The notes beneath the pieces were generated by a model that was given only the letters and a program-made list of their open reading frames with translations, was not told where the DNA came from and made no database searches. Below are positions 8,360 to 17,645 of a stretch of DNA of 64,000 nt, in pieces. A program made the position numbers and the translations under genes. The first letter of the stretch is position 1. Each line of letters begins with the position of its first letter. The stretch spans positions 5,583,501-5,647,500 of the forward strand of contig NZ_CP063374.1 of NCBI RefSeq assembly GCF_015160875.1. The letters are read 5' to 3'. The DNA is from Streptomyces chromofuscus (lineage in GTDB: Bacteria > Actinomycetota > Actinomycetes > Streptomycetales > Streptomycetaceae).

Positions 8360-9652
8360 ATGATGCGTACGCGTCCGCTGAAGGTGGCGCTGCTGGGCTG
8401 TGGAGTGGTCGGCTCAGAGGTGGCGCGCATCATGACGACGCACGCCGACGACCTCGCCGCCCGCATCGGCGCCCCGGTGGAGCTCGCGGGCGTCGCCGTG
8501 CGCCGGCCCGACAAGGTGCGCGAGGGCATCGACCCGGCCCTCGTCACCACCGACGCCACCGCCCTCGTCAAACGCGGCGACCTCGACGTCGTCGTCGAGG
8601 TCATCGGCGGCATCGAGCCCGCTCGTACGCTGATCACCACCGCGTTCGAGCACGGCGCCTCCGTCGTCTCCGCCAACAAGGCCCTCCTCGCCCAGGACGG
8701 CGCCGCCCTGCACGCGGCCGCGGAGGAGCACGGCAGGGACCTCTACTACGAGGCCGCCGTCGCGGGCGCCATCCCGCTGATCCGCCCGCTGCGCGAGTCC
8801 CTCGCCGGCGACAAGGTCAACCGGGTGCTCGGCATCGTCAACGGGACCACCAACTTCATCCTCGACAAGATGGACTCGACGGGGGCCGGCTACCAGGAGG
8901 CCCTCGACGAGGCGACCGCCCTGGGGTACGCGGAAGCCGACCCCACGGCCGACGTGGAGGGCTTCGACGCCGCCGCCAAGGCCGCCATCCTCGCCGGTAT
9001 CGCCTTCCACACGCGCGTGCGCCTGGACGACGTCTACCGCGAGGGCATGACCGAGGTGACGGCGGCCGACTTCGCCTCCGCCAGGGAGATGGGCTGCACC
9101 ATCAAACTGCTCGCCATCTGCGAGCGGGCCGCGGACGGCGGGTCCGTCACCGCGCGCGTGCACCCGGCGATGATCCCGCTGACCCACCCGCTCGCCTCCG
9201 TGCGCGGCGCGTACAACGCGGTGTTCGTGGAGTCGGACGCGGCCGGACAGCTCATGTTCTACGGCCCCGGTGCCGGCGGCTCCCCGACGGCCTCCGCCGT
9301 GCTCGGCGACCTCGTCGCCGTCTGCCGCAACCGGCTCAGCAACGCCACCGGCCCCGGCGAGTCCGCGTACGCCGCGCTGCCCGTCTCGTCCATGGGCGAG
9401 GTCGTCACGCGCTACCACATCAGCCTCGACGTCGCCGACAAACCGGGTGTTCTCGCCCAGGTGGCCACCGTGTTCGCCGAGCACGGGGTGTCCATCGATA
9501 CCGTTCGGCAGCAGGGCAAGGACGGCGAGGCCTCCCTCGTCGTCGTCACGCACCGCGCCTCCGACGCCTCCCTCACCGGGACCGTCGAGGCGCTGCGCAA
9601 GCTCGACACCGTGCGGGGTGTCGCCAGCATCATGCGGGTTGAAGGAGAGTAA
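8360..9652 (+). CDS. hom: Homoserine dehydrogenase
   Basis: 430 residues from ATG 8360, preceded by gaggt; the next codon is also ATG and an upstream GTG at 8312 is less likely. It reduces aspartate semialdehyde to homoserine with NAD(P)H, the branch point to threonine and methionine. The Rossmann motif VALLGCGVVGSEV is at the N-terminus, then SANKALLAQDG, the catalytic segment NGTTNFILDKM and AKAAILAGIAFH. The C-terminal 85 residues form an ACT domain (ISLDVADKPGVLAQVATVFA), the usual site of threonine feedback. It is spaced 6 bp from thrC and clearly co-transcribed. Confidence 0.97.
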   Translation: MMRTRPLKVALLGCGVVGSEVARIMTTHADDLAARIGAPVELAGVAVRRPDKVREGIDPALVTTDATALVKRGDLDVVVEVIGGIEPARTLITTAFEHGASVVSANKALLAQDGAALHAAAEEHGRDLYYEAAVAGAIPLIRPLRESLAGDKVNRVLGIVNGTTNFILDKMDSTGAGYQEALDEATALGYAEADPTADVEGFDAAAKAAILAGIAFHTRVRLDDVYREGMTEVTAADFASAREMGCTIKLLAICERAADGGSVTARVHPAMIPLTHPLASVRGAYNAVFVESDAAGQLMFYGPGAGGSPTASAVLGDLVAVCRNRLSNATGPGESAYAALPVSSMGEVVTRYHISLDVADKPGVLAQVATVFAEHGVSIDTVRQQGKDGEASLVVVTHRASDASLTGTVEALRKLDTVRGVASIMRVEGE

Positions 9653-9658
9653 CCAGCA

Positions 9659-10717
9659 ATGACCCACCAGTGGCGCGGAATCATCGAGGAGTACCGGGAC
9701 CGGCTGCCCGTCTCCGACACCACGCCGGTCGTGACGCTCCGCGAGGGCGGTACGCCCCTCGTGCCCGCGCAGGTGCTCTCCGAGCGCACGGGTTGCGAGG
9801 TCCACCTCAAGGTGGAGGGCGCCAACCCGACCGGGTCCTTCAAGGACCGCGGCATGACCATGGCCATCTCCAAGGCCAAGGAGGAGGGCGCGAAGGCCGT
9901 CATCTGCGCCTCCACCGGCAACACGTCCGCCTCCGCCGCCGCGTACGCCGTGCGCGCCGGGATGGTCTCCGCCGTGCTCGTGCCGCAGGGCAAGATCGCG
10001 CTCGGCAAGATGGGCCAGGCCCTGGTGCACGGCGCGAAGATCCTGCAGGTGGACGGCAACTTCGACGACTGCCTCACGCTCGCCCGCGCGCTCAGCGACA
10101 ACTACCCGGTCGCGCTGGTCAATTCGGTCAATCCGGTGCGTATCGAGGGTCAGAAGACCGCCGCGTTCGAGATCGTGGACATGCTCGGCGACGCCCCCGA
10201 CATCCATGTCCTGCCGGTGGGCAACGCGGGCAACATCACGGCGTACTGGAAGGGGTACCGGGAGTACGCCGCCGACGGCGTCGCCGCCCGGACGCCGCGC
10301 ATGTGGGGCTTCCAGGCCTCCGGTTCCGCGCCCATCGTCCGCGGCGAGGTGGTCAAGGACCCGTCGACCATCGCCACCGCGATCCGCATCGGCAACCCGG
10401 CCTCCTGGCAGCACGCGATCGACGCGCGCGATGAGTCCGGCGGCCTCATCGACGAGGTGACGGACCGTGAGATCCTGCGCGCCTACCGCCTGTTGGCCGC
10501 GCAGGAGGGCGTCTTCGTCGAGCCCGCCTCCGCCGCCTCCGTGGCCGGTCTGCTGAAGGCCGCCGAACTCGGCAAGGTCGACCCGGGCCAGCGCATCGTG
10601 TGCACGGTCACCGGCAACGGCCTGAAGGACCCCGACTGGGCCGTCGCCGGCGCACCGCAGCCGGTCACCGTTCCGGTGGACGCGGCCACCGCCGCCGAGC
10701 GCCTCGGACTGGTCTGA
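9659..10717 (+). CDS. thrC: Threonine synthase
   Basis: 352 residues from ATG 9659 with aaggagag upstream inside the end of hom. A fold-type II PLP enzyme converting O-phosphohomoserine to threonine. PLP lysine K62 lies in NPTGSFKDRGM, and the phosphate-binding loop is VLPVGNAGNITAYWKGY. At 352 residues it is the short class typical of actinobacteria rather than the roughly 430-500-residue E. coli/plant forms. The substrate is made by thrB downstream, which is separated by 264 bp and probably has its own promoter. Confidence 0.97.
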   Translation: MTHQWRGIIEEYRDRLPVSDTTPVVTLREGGTPLVPAQVLSERTGCEVHLKVEGANPTGSFKDRGMTMAISKAKEEGAKAVICASTGNTSASAAAYAVRAGMVSAVLVPQGKIALGKMGQALVHGAKILQVDGNFDDCLTLARALSDNYPVALVNSVNPVRIEGQKTAAFEIVDMLGDAPDIHVLPVGNAGNITAYWKGYREYAADGVAARTPRMWGFQASGSAPIVRGEVVKDPSTIATAIRIGNPASWQHAIDARDESGGLIDEVTDREILRAYRLLAAQEGVFVEPASAASVAGLLKAAELGKVDPGQRIVCTVTGNGLKDPDWAVAGAPQPVTVPVDAATAAERLGLV

Positions 10718-10753
10718 CGCACCGCTTGACCCGGGGTAATCCCTGAAAGGGGT

Positions 10754-10793
10754 GCACAGGGGGCTTACGACACGCATCGTGCGCCTCCTGTGC
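10754..10793 (+). terminator. Hairpin between thrC and thrB, probable terminator
   Basis: gcacagggggc (10754-10764) pairs with gcctcctgtgc (10783-10793) with one G-T pair, and the loop contains a nested cacg-cat-cgtg. It lies 36 bp after thrC. The sequence taggct at about 10826 could be a -10 for thrB. Confidence 0.6.
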
Positions 10794-10981
10794 GCCCTAT
10801 GTCGCGACAGAACCTTCCTTCGATAGGCTGTACTGAACCCGCCCCCCGCATATGCCTCGCATAGGCAGGGCTCCGCGCCGTCGCCGTGATCCCCGGTGTG
10901 ATCCGGCAACGGCCCGAAGGGTTCGTCGTACGTCATCGACTGTCTTCGACAATCACGCAGCTCAAGGAGAGTCATCGAGCG

Positions 10982-11926
10982 ATGGCCGGTCCAGCGTTCC
11001 GCGCCGCCGCCGTACGGGTGCGCGTCCCCGCCACCAGCGCCAACCTCGGCCCGGGCTTCGACGCCCTCGGCCTCGCGCTGGGGCTCTACGACGACGTGGT
11101 CGTCCGGGTGGCCGACTCCGGGCTGCACATCGACATCGCGGGGGAGGGTAGCGAGACGCTGCCACGTGACGAAAGCCACCTTCTCGTCCGCTCTCTCCGG
11201 AGCGCCTTCGATTCCCTGGGCGGTCAGCCGCGCGGCCTGGAGATCGTCTGTGCGAACCGCATTCCGCACGGGCGTGGCCTGGGTTCCTCGTCGGCCGCCA
11301 TCTGTGCCGGAATCGTCGCCGCCCGCGCCGTGACCATAGGCGGCGAGGCCCGGATGGACGACCGGGGCCTGCTGGAGCTGGCCACCGAGATCGAGGGCCA
11401 CCCCGACAACGTCGCGGCCTGTCTGCTCGGCGGTTTCACGCTCTCCTGGATGGAGGCCGGCGCCGCGCGGGCGATCAGGATGGACCCCGCCGATTCCATC
11501 GTTCCGGTGGTTTTCGTGCCCGGAAAGCCGGTCCTGACCGAGACCGCGCGCGGTCTGCTCCCGCGCTCCGTGCCGCATGTCGACGCCGCCACCAACGCGG
11601 GCCGTGCCGCGCTGCTCGTCGAGGCCCTGACCAGGCGCCCCGAGCTGCTGCTGCCCGCCACCGAGGACCGGCTGCACCAGGAGTACCGCGCCCCCGCCAT
11701 GCCCGAGAGCGCGGCCCTGGTGGATCGGCTGCGGGCGGACGGCATCCCCGCGGTCATCTCCGGCGCCGGACCCACCGTGCTCGCGCTGGCCGACGAGGGC
11801 ACGGCCGACAAGGTGGAACAGCTGGCAGGCCCGGGCTGGGCGGCGAACCGGCTGGCCCTCGACGTGCCGGGAGCGAGCGTATTGCCCCTCGCGACCAGCG
11901 GCGCCGATGCGACGAGCGCCGATTAA
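10982..11926 (+). CDS. thrB: Homoserine kinase
   Basis: 314 residues from ATG 10982 with ggagag upstream; the frame is open to 10886 but the family begins MAGPAFRAAAVRVRVPATSA. A GHMP kinase that phosphorylates homoserine for threonine synthase. The three GHMP motifs are present: PATSANLGPGFDALGLAL, the ATP-loop IPHGRGLGSSSAAICAG, and ISGAGPTVLAL near the C-terminus. It completes the hom-thrC-thrB pathway but appears to be a separate transcription unit because of the hairpin and gap before it. Confidence 0.96.
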   Translation: MAGPAFRAAAVRVRVPATSANLGPGFDALGLALGLYDDVVVRVADSGLHIDIAGEGSETLPRDESHLLVRSLRSAFDSLGGQPRGLEIVCANRIPHGRGLGSSSAAICAGIVAARAVTIGGEARMDDRGLLELATEIEGHPDNVAACLLGGFTLSWMEAGAARAIRMDPADSIVPVVFVPGKPVLTETARGLLPRSVPHVDAATNAGRAALLVEALTRRPELLLPATEDRLHQEYRAPAMPESAALVDRLRADGIPAVISGAGPTVLALADEGTADKVEQLAGPGWAANRLALDVPGASVLPLATSGADATSAD

Positions 11927-12331
11927 AAGCACGCGATTGCCGGATTTCGAGAGGGGGAATGTTTGTTGGATCCGGTAGTGTTAACCTCAAGTCTGCACCC
12001 GACCCCACCATGGCGAGGTGCCTCGTGTCCCGGTTCGGGACAGACATTCTTCCGGGAGCTCCCCAAGCCGCACTGTGTTTCGTACCTCGTACGCGGGCAG
12101 TACGTCGTACGCCGACACTGAGCGGTCCGACGGGCACGCTCCGGAACCGGTGCGACCACGCCACGTGACACTGGGTGTCACGGCTCAAGGAAGCGCCATC
12201 ACCAGATATTTCCTCCGCCGCTTTGGCGGACCACCGCCCCGGCACGGTTCGGTCAGCAAGAACCGACGCCGGACAGCACAACCGGTCGCCGAGCCAGACA
12301 GGCCGACGTCCGCTCCAGGGAAGGACCCTTC
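11927..12331 (+). promoter_or_regulatory. Promoter and long leader of rho
   Basis: 405 bp without a credible gene. The first 60 bp are AT-richer than the surroundings, and tagtgt at 11976-11981 is a possible -10 though no good -35 is paired with it. A perfect small hairpin, tgtcccg-gtt-cgggaca, lies at 12026-12042, followed by several gtac/cgtac repeats at 12080-12115. A long structured leader fits the autoregulation known for bacterial rho genes; the specific elements are inference. Confidence 0.5.
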
Positions 12332-14353
12332 GTGAGCGACACCACCGATCTGATGGGCGCACGTGTCGAGGAGACCGCTGCCGCGCCCGCCACGGACGCC
12401 TCCGCGCCTGCCAGCGGTGCCGGCTCCCGGCGGCGCCGCGGTACCGGCCTCGAGGGCATGGTGCTGGCCGAGCTGCAGCAGGTCGCATCCGGCCTCGGCA
12501 TCAGGGGCACCGCGCGCATGCGCAAGAGCCAGCTGATCGAGGTCATCAAGGAGGCGCAGGCTGGGGGTACCTCCCAGGCCCTTTCGGGCACTGGGGGAGG
12601 TGGAGCCCCGGCGAAGACCGCCGAGGCCGCCGCCGAGACCAAGCCGAAGCGCCGCGCCACCTCCAAGGCGCGCACCGGCGACGAGGCCCCCGCCGAGAAG
12701 GCCGCCAAGACGGCCGAGGCGCCGGCCGACAAGGCCGTGGCCCAGCAGCAGATCGAGATTCCCGGTCAGCCGTCCCCCAAGCTCTCGGCTCCGCTCGAGC
12801 AGGGAGGCGCCCCCGCCGACGACGCCCCCGCGGAGCGCCGCCGTCGCCGGGCCACCGCCGAGGCGGGCAGCCCCGAGACCGTGGCAGCCGAGGCCAGGAG
12901 CGAGTCCAGGGCCGACACGTCCGGGCCGCAGGGCGACGCCGGTGACGGCGGCGAGGGCCGCCGTCGTGACCGCCGTGAGCGCGGCCGTGACCGTGACCGT
13001 GACCGCGACCGCCGGGGCAAGGGCGACGACCAGCAGCAGAACCAGGGCCAGGGTCAGGGCCAGCAGCGTCAGCAGCAGGGTGGCGGCGGCCAGGGCCAGA
13101 GCGACGACGACTTCGACGGCGGCCGGCGTGGCCGTCGCGGCCGCTACCGGGACCGCCGGGGCCGCCGTGGCCGTGACGAGATGGGCGGCGGCGAGCCGCA
13201 GATCGCCGAGGACGACGTCCTGATCCCGGTCGCGGGCATCCTGGACATCCTCGACAACTACGCCTTCATTCGCACCTCGGGCTACCTGCCCGGTCCGAAC
13301 GACGTGTACGTCTCCCTCGCCCAGGTCCGCAAGAACGGCCTGCGCAAGGGCGACCACATCACCGGCGCGGTCCGCCAGCCGAAGGAAGGCGAGCGGCGCG
13401 AGAAGTTCAACGCGCTCGTCCGGCTCGACTCCGTCAACGGCATGGCGCCCGAACACGGCCGCGGCCGCCCGGAGTTCAACAAGCTCACGCCGCTGTACCC
13501 GCAGGACCGCCTCCGCCTGGAGACGGACCCGGGCGTGCTCACCACCCGCATCATCGACCTCGTGTCGCCGATCGGTAAGGGCCAGCGCGGTCTGATCGTG
13601 GCCCCGCCGAAGACCGGTAAGACCATGATCATGCAGGCGATCGCCAACGCGATCACGCACAACAACCCCGAGTGCCACCTGATGGTCGTCCTGGTCGACG
13701 AGCGTCCGGAAGAGGTCACCGACATGCAGCGGTCGGTCAAGGGTGAGGTCATCTCCTCGACCTTCGACCGTCCGGCCGAGGACCACACCACGGTCGCCGA
13801 GCTGGCCATCGAGCGCGCCAAGCGCCTGGTGGAGCTGGGTCACGACGTCGTCGTGCTGCTCGACTCGATCACGCGTCTGGGCCGTGCGTACAACCTCGCC
13901 GCCCCGGCCTCCGGCCGCATCCTGTCCGGTGGTGTCGACTCGACCGCCCTCTACCCGCCGAAGCGCTTCTTCGGTGCGGCCCGCAACATCGAGGACGGCG
14001 GCTCGCTGACCATCCTCGCCACCGCCCTGGTGGACACCGGGTCCCGCATGGACGAGGTGATCTTCGAGGAGTTCAAGGGCACCGGCAACATGGAGCTCAA
14101 GCTCGACCGGAAGCTCGCCGACAAGCGCATCTTCCCGGCCGTCGACGTCGACGCCTCGGGTACGCGCAAGGAGGAGATCCTGCTGGGCGCCGAGGAGCTG
14201 AACATCGTCTGGAAGCTGCGCCGGGTGCTGCACGCGCTCGACCAGCAGCAGGCGATCGAGCTGCTGCTCGACAAGATGAAGCAGACGAAGTCGAACGTCG
14301 AGTTCCTGATGCAGATCCAGAAGACGACGCCGACTCCCGGCAACGGCGACTAG
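12332..14353 (+). CDS. rho: Transcription termination factor Rho
   Basis: 673 residues from GTG 12332. Order: SAP-like N-terminal helices (LEGMVLAELQQVASGLGI), a large low-complexity insert (residues about 75-290) rich in Ala/Glu then in Arg, Asp, Gln and Gly (GRDRDRDRDRRGKGDDQQQN), an RNA-binding cold-shock-like domain (YAFIRTSGYLPGPNDVYVSL), and the hexameric helicase ATPase with Walker A APPKTGKT at 424-431, DERPEEVTDMQRS and LLDSITRLGRAYN. Actinobacterial Rho proteins carry such inserts, which help bind structured GC-rich RNA. A 40-bp palindromic repeat lies in the coding sequence at 12561-12600 and encodes part of the insert. A strong terminator follows. Confidence 0.97.
   Translation: MSDTTDLMGARVEETAAAPATDASAPASGAGSRRRRGTGLEGMVLAELQQVASGLGIRGTARMRKSQLIEVIKEAQAGGTSQALSGTGGGGAPAKTAEAAAETKPKRRATSKARTGDEAPAEKAAKTAEAPADKAVAQQQIEIPGQPSPKLSAPLEQGGAPADDAPAERRRRRATAEAGSPETVAAEARSESRADTSGPQGDAGDGGEGRRRDRRERGRDRDRDRDRRGKGDDQQQNQGQGQGQQRQQQGGGGQGQSDDDFDGGRRGRRGRYRDRRGRRGRDEMGGGEPQIAEDDVLIPVAGILDILDNYAFIRTSGYLPGPNDVYVSLAQVRKNGLRKGDHITGAVRQPKEGERREKFNALVRLDSVNGMAPEHGRGRPEFNKLTPLYPQDRLRLETDPGVLTTRIIDLVSPIGKGQRGLIVAPPKTGKTMIMQAIANAITHNNPECHLMVVLVDERPEEVTDMQRSVKGEVISSTFDRPAEDHTTVAELAIERAKRLVELGHDVVVLLDSITRLGRAYNLAAPASGRILSGGVDSTALYPPKRFFGAARNIEDGGSLTILATALVDTGSRMDEVIFEEFKGTGNMELKLDRKLADKRIFPAVDVDASGTRKEEILLGAEELNIVWKLRRVLHALDQQQAIELLLDKMKQTKSNVEFLMQIQKTTPTPGNGD
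12561..12600. repeat. Short palindromic interspersed repeat, family A, copy 1 (inside rho)
   Basis: ctgggggtacctcccaggcc then ctttcgggcactgggggagg. The sequence closely matches a repeat at 32935-32970 and more loosely one at 33554-33588. Here it is read in frame as AGGTSQALSGTGGG between the SAP-like helices and the Ala/Glu-rich part of Rho. Confidence 0.75.
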
Positions 14354-14371
14354 TCGGCCGTACGTCCCTCG

Positions 14372-14411
14372 AAGGCCGGTCCCCGTCACGTCAGTGACGG
14401 GGACCGGCCTT
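14372..14411 (+). terminator. Strong intrinsic-type terminator after rho
   Basis: An 18-bp perfect stem, aaggccggtccccgtcac (14372-14389) with gtgacggggaccggcctt (14394-14411), around a four-base loop, starting 19 bp after the rho stop. Confidence 0.92.
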
Positions 14412-14479
14412 TCGGCGCTGAGAGGAGGGGGGGACCAGTTCACCCTCTTCTCACTCAAGCACCCCTGGGGGGACCTGAC

Positions 14480-16297
14480 TTGTTCACAACCATGTCCGGC
14501 GCCGGTCGGCACAGACGCCGGATACGCATCGCCCTGCCCGTCTCCGCGGCAGGTGTCGCCGTCGCCGTCGCCGCCGCGCTGCTGACCACCTCCGCCGAGG
14601 CGGCGACGCCGCTGCCGCAGCCCTCCGTCGAGCCCGCCACCAGCTCACCGTCGGCCGCCGAGCTGGAGCGGCGGCTCGCCACCGCGATCGCCGGCGACGA
14701 CGCGGCCGGGCAGGCGCCGGCGAAGGCGTCGTACGCCGCCGGGACCACCGAACAGGGCATCGACCCGAAGATCATCGGCGGCACCACCACGACCATCGCC
14801 TCCGCCCCGTGGATGGCCCAGCTCTGGTACGGCGACGACAAGGGCACCGCCGACACCGCCGACGACGTCGGCTTCTTCTGCGGCGGAGCGGTGGTCGCGC
14901 CGACGAAGATCCTCACCGCCGCGCACTGCGTCGCCGGGTACGACTGGCACCGCAACGGCTTGGTGATCACCGGCACCGCGCAGCTGCCGTCCGTCGACGA
15001 CCAGGGCTACATCACCGACCTGCACGGCGGCGCCATCACCGGCGTCTGGCGGCAGTGGCACCACTCGTCGTACCGCTCGTCGACCCTCGACGCGGACCTC
15101 GCGGTCCTCACCCTGCCGTACGCGGTCAAGGCGACGCCGATCCGCATGACGACGGCCGGGGACACCGCCTCGTACGCCGCGGGGACCAGCGCCAAGGTGT
15201 ACGGCTGGGGCCGGACCAGCTCCACCCACGACTACATCTCCGAGACGCTGAAGACGGCCACGCTGCCCGTCCAGTCGGACAGCACGTGCACCACCGCCTA
15301 CGGCTCCTGGTTCATCAAGGGCCACATGGTCTGCGCGGGCACGCCCGCCACCGGCAGCGACGAAGGCACCACGACCGCCTGCAACGGCGACTCCGGCGGC
15401 CCTCTGGTGGTCAACAACCGGATCGTCGGCATCGTCTCCTGGGGCGTGGAGGACTGCGTCGCCGCGGGCGCCTACAGCGTCTTCACCAAGGTGACCACGT
15501 ACGTCGGGGCCGCCTACCCGCGGGTGGACGACACCAACTTCGACGGCGACCACCGGGGCGACCTGTGGCTGCGCAGCGCGTCCACGGACACCGGCTACTC
15601 CCGGTACTCCCGGGGCACCTCGTTCGTGGCCGGTGAGAACTGGGGCTACTGGGCCGGCGTGAACTCCGTCGTGCAGGCCGACCTGGACCGGGACGGCTAC
15701 CAGGACCTCGTCTACCGCCGCAGCAGCGACGGCGACGTCTTCTGGGCGCACTACGTGGTGTCGAGCAACTCCTGGGTCACCCAGCGCATCGCCGACAACT
15801 GGAAGACCCGCACCCGCATCCTCGTCCCGGGTGACGTCACCGGCGACTACCTGCCCGACCTGCTGTCGGTCGACTCGGCCGGCGCGCTGTGGATCTACCC
15901 CGGCAAGGGCAACGGCACGTTCGCTACGCGCGTGCAGTTCGGCACCGGCTGGAACCAGTACAACGCGCTGAAGGGCCAAGGCGACTTCACCGGCGACGGC
16001 AGGACCGACCTCATCGCCCGCAACGCGAGCAACGGCTACGTCTACCTGTACAAGGGCACGGGCAAGGCCACCGGGGCGTTCACCAGCCGGATCAAGGTGA
16101 CGACCTGGAGCAGCTCGACGTACAACACGCTCGTTACGGTCGGCGACGTCAGCGGCGACGGCCGCGCCGACCTCCTGGCCCGCACGCCCGGCGGCACCCT
16201 CTACCTCTACCGGGGTACCGGCAACGCCACGAGTGAGTTCTTCGCCACACGGGTCTCGGTCGGGACCTACTTCAAGGGGTACGACATCCTCGCCTGA
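14480..16297 (+). CDS. Secreted trypsin-like serine protease with C-terminal FG-GAP/VCBS repeats
   Basis: 605 residues from TTG 14480; ATG 14492 (MSGAGRHRRRIRIALP) is the alternative start. A signal peptide (RHRRRIRIALPVSAAGVAV to about TSAEAA) is followed by a propeptide-like stretch. The S1 domain begins at IIGGTTTTIASAPWMAQLW; catalytic His is in LTAAHCVAGYD, Asp in LDADLAVLTLP and Ser in CNGDSGGPLVV, with Asp before the GDSGG giving trypsin-like character. Residues about 345-605 hold five or more FG-GAP-type repeats (DLDRDGYQDLVYR, GDFTGDGRTDLIAR, GDVSGDGRADLLAR) that form a calcium-binding beta-propeller. It is single-gene, between two strong terminators. Substrate unknown. Confidence 0.93.
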   Translation: MFTTMSGAGRHRRRIRIALPVSAAGVAVAVAAALLTTSAEAATPLPQPSVEPATSSPSAAELERRLATAIAGDDAAGQAPAKASYAAGTTEQGIDPKIIGGTTTTIASAPWMAQLWYGDDKGTADTADDVGFFCGGAVVAPTKILTAAHCVAGYDWHRNGLVITGTAQLPSVDDQGYITDLHGGAITGVWRQWHHSSYRSSTLDADLAVLTLPYAVKATPIRMTTAGDTASYAAGTSAKVYGWGRTSSTHDYISETLKTATLPVQSDSTCTTAYGSWFIKGHMVCAGTPATGSDEGTTTACNGDSGGPLVVNNRIVGIVSWGVEDCVAAGAYSVFTKVTTYVGAAYPRVDDTNFDGDHRGDLWLRSASTDTGYSRYSRGTSFVAGENWGYWAGVNSVVQADLDRDGYQDLVYRRSSDGDVFWAHYVVSSNSWVTQRIADNWKTRTRILVPGDVTGDYLPDLLSVDSAGALWIYPGKGNGTFATRVQFGTGWNQYNALKGQGDFTGDGRTDLIARNASNGYVYLYKGTGKATGAFTSRIKVTTWSSSTYNTLVTVGDVSGDGRADLLARTPGGTLYLYRGTGNATSEFFATRVSVGTYFKGYDILA

Positions 16298-16337
16298 CAC
16301 CGCAGGTGAGCCGGGAGACATCCGGCCCGCCACCGCT

Positions 16338-16378
16338 ACGCACCGTGCCCACCCGAGCCCCGGGTGGGCACCGTGCGT
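16338..16378 (+). terminator. Terminator after the protease gene
   Basis: acgcaccgtgcccacccg (16338-16355) pairs perfectly with cgggtgggcaccgtgcgt (16361-16378), an 18-bp stem with a five-base loop. Confidence 0.92.
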
Positions 16379-16508
16379 CGTGCGACCCCGTCCCGAGTTT
16401 CCCCGCCCGGCCCGGCGGGGCGACGATGGAGCGGGTACGGGGTCGCGCCGACGACCGAGTCCGAACGCCATCGCAGGGGGTACCCGACCGACGGGAGCCG
16501 AGGAGCGC

Positions 16509-17645
16509 ATGCCTGCCGACAGCACGCCGCAGTCCGGCATACCGGGTGAGCCCGGCGCACACGGCCCGCGCCGACGGCGCGGCGGCCGCCGCCGCAAGCC
16601 CCGGTCCAGGGGCCACAGAGGGCTGCTGATCGCGGCCTGGACCGCGGCGGGCGTCCTCGTCCTCGGCGGCACGGGCGTCGGATACGTGTACTTCAAGCTC
16701 AACGGCAACATCGCAAGCGTCGACATCGACCACGCCCTGGGCACCGACCGGCCCGGCAAGGCCGACAACGGCTCCGAGAACATCCTGGTCCTCGGCTCGG
16801 ACACCCGTTCAGGCGGCAACCAGCGGCTGGGCGGCGGCGCCGACGACGGCAACGCCCGCTCCGACACCGCGATGATCGTGCACCTGTACGAGGGCCGGAA
16901 GAGGGCCGCGGTGGTGTCCGTCCCGCGCGACACCCTGATCGACCGCCCGGCCTGCACGGACACCGACGGCACGACGCACGACGCGGCCTCCGGCGTGATG
17001 TTCAACTCCGCGTACGCCACCGGCGGCGCCGCCTGCGCCGTGAAGACCGTCGAGTCCCTCACCGGCATCCGGATGGACCACTACCTGGAGGTCGACTTCT
17101 CCGGCTTCCGGAAGCTCGTCGACGAGCTGGGTGGCGTCGAGGTCACCACGACGGAGGACATCAGCGACCCCGACAGCCACCTGGACCTCCCGGCCGGCAC
17201 GCACCGCCTCACCGGCGAGCAGGCCCTCGGCCTGGTCCGCACCCGGCACGGGGTGGGCGACGGCTCCGACCTCGGCCGCATCCAGCTCCAGCAGGCCTTC
17301 GTGAAGGCGCTGGTCGAGCAGGTGAAGGACATCGGCCTGTTCACCAGCCCCAAGAAGCTCTACGACCTCGCCGACACCGCCACGGGCGCGATCACCACCG
17401 ACTCCTCCCTCGGCTCGGTCAACGCCATGGTGTCCTTCGCGGGCGGCCTGAAGGGGATCAGCGCCGCGAAGATGACCATGGTCACGATGCCGGTCCGATA
17501 CGACCCGGCCGAACCCAACCGCGTCCTGTTCGACGAGGCGAAGGCCCAGCAGGTCTGGACGGCCCTCAAGAAGGACGCACCGATCCCGAAGTCCGCCACG
17601 GAGGGCACGGCGACGGGCGAGGCGAAGGGCGTGATCACGCCCTGA
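16509..17645 (+). CDS. LytR-CpsA-Psr (LCP) family protein
   Basis: 378 residues from ATG 16509, with gaggagcgc just upstream; the frame is open earlier but through the terminator. A basic Arg/Lys-rich cytoplasmic N-terminus (GPRRRRGGRRRKPRSRGHRG) precedes one membrane helix (LLIAAWTAAGVLVLGGTGVG). The extracytoplasmic LCP domain has ILVLGSDTRSG, ARSDTAMIVHLY, SVPRDTLIDRPA, DHYLEVDFSGFRKLVDELGG and ALGLVRTRHG-SDLGRIQLQQ, with the Arg and Asp residues that bind the polyprenyl-pyrophosphate substrate. LCP enzymes move glycopolymers from lipid carriers to peptidoglycan. The substrate here is unknown; a WecA-type enzyme at 23556 could supply lipid-linked sugar. Confidence 0.92.
   Translation: MPADSTPQSGIPGEPGAHGPRRRRGGRRRKPRSRGHRGLLIAAWTAAGVLVLGGTGVGYVYFKLNGNIASVDIDHALGTDRPGKADNGSENILVLGSDTRSGGNQRLGGGADDGNARSDTAMIVHLYEGRKRAAVVSVPRDTLIDRPACTDTDGTTHDAASGVMFNSAYATGGAACAVKTVESLTGIRMDHYLEVDFSGFRKLVDELGGVEVTTTEDISDPDSHLDLPAGTHRLTGEQALGLVRTRHGVGDGSDLGRIQLQQAFVKALVEQVKDIGLFTSPKKLYDLADTATGAITTDSSLGSVNAMVSFAGGLKGISAAKMTMVTMPVRYDPAEPNRVLFDEAKAQQVWTALKKDAPIPKSATEGTATGEAKGVITP

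Noticed and set aside
8414..11932. 1172-codon open frame on the minus strand across hom, thrC and thrB
   Set aside because: It is an antisense shadow of three well-recognised enzymes; composition is His/Gly/Asp-rich and resembles no family.
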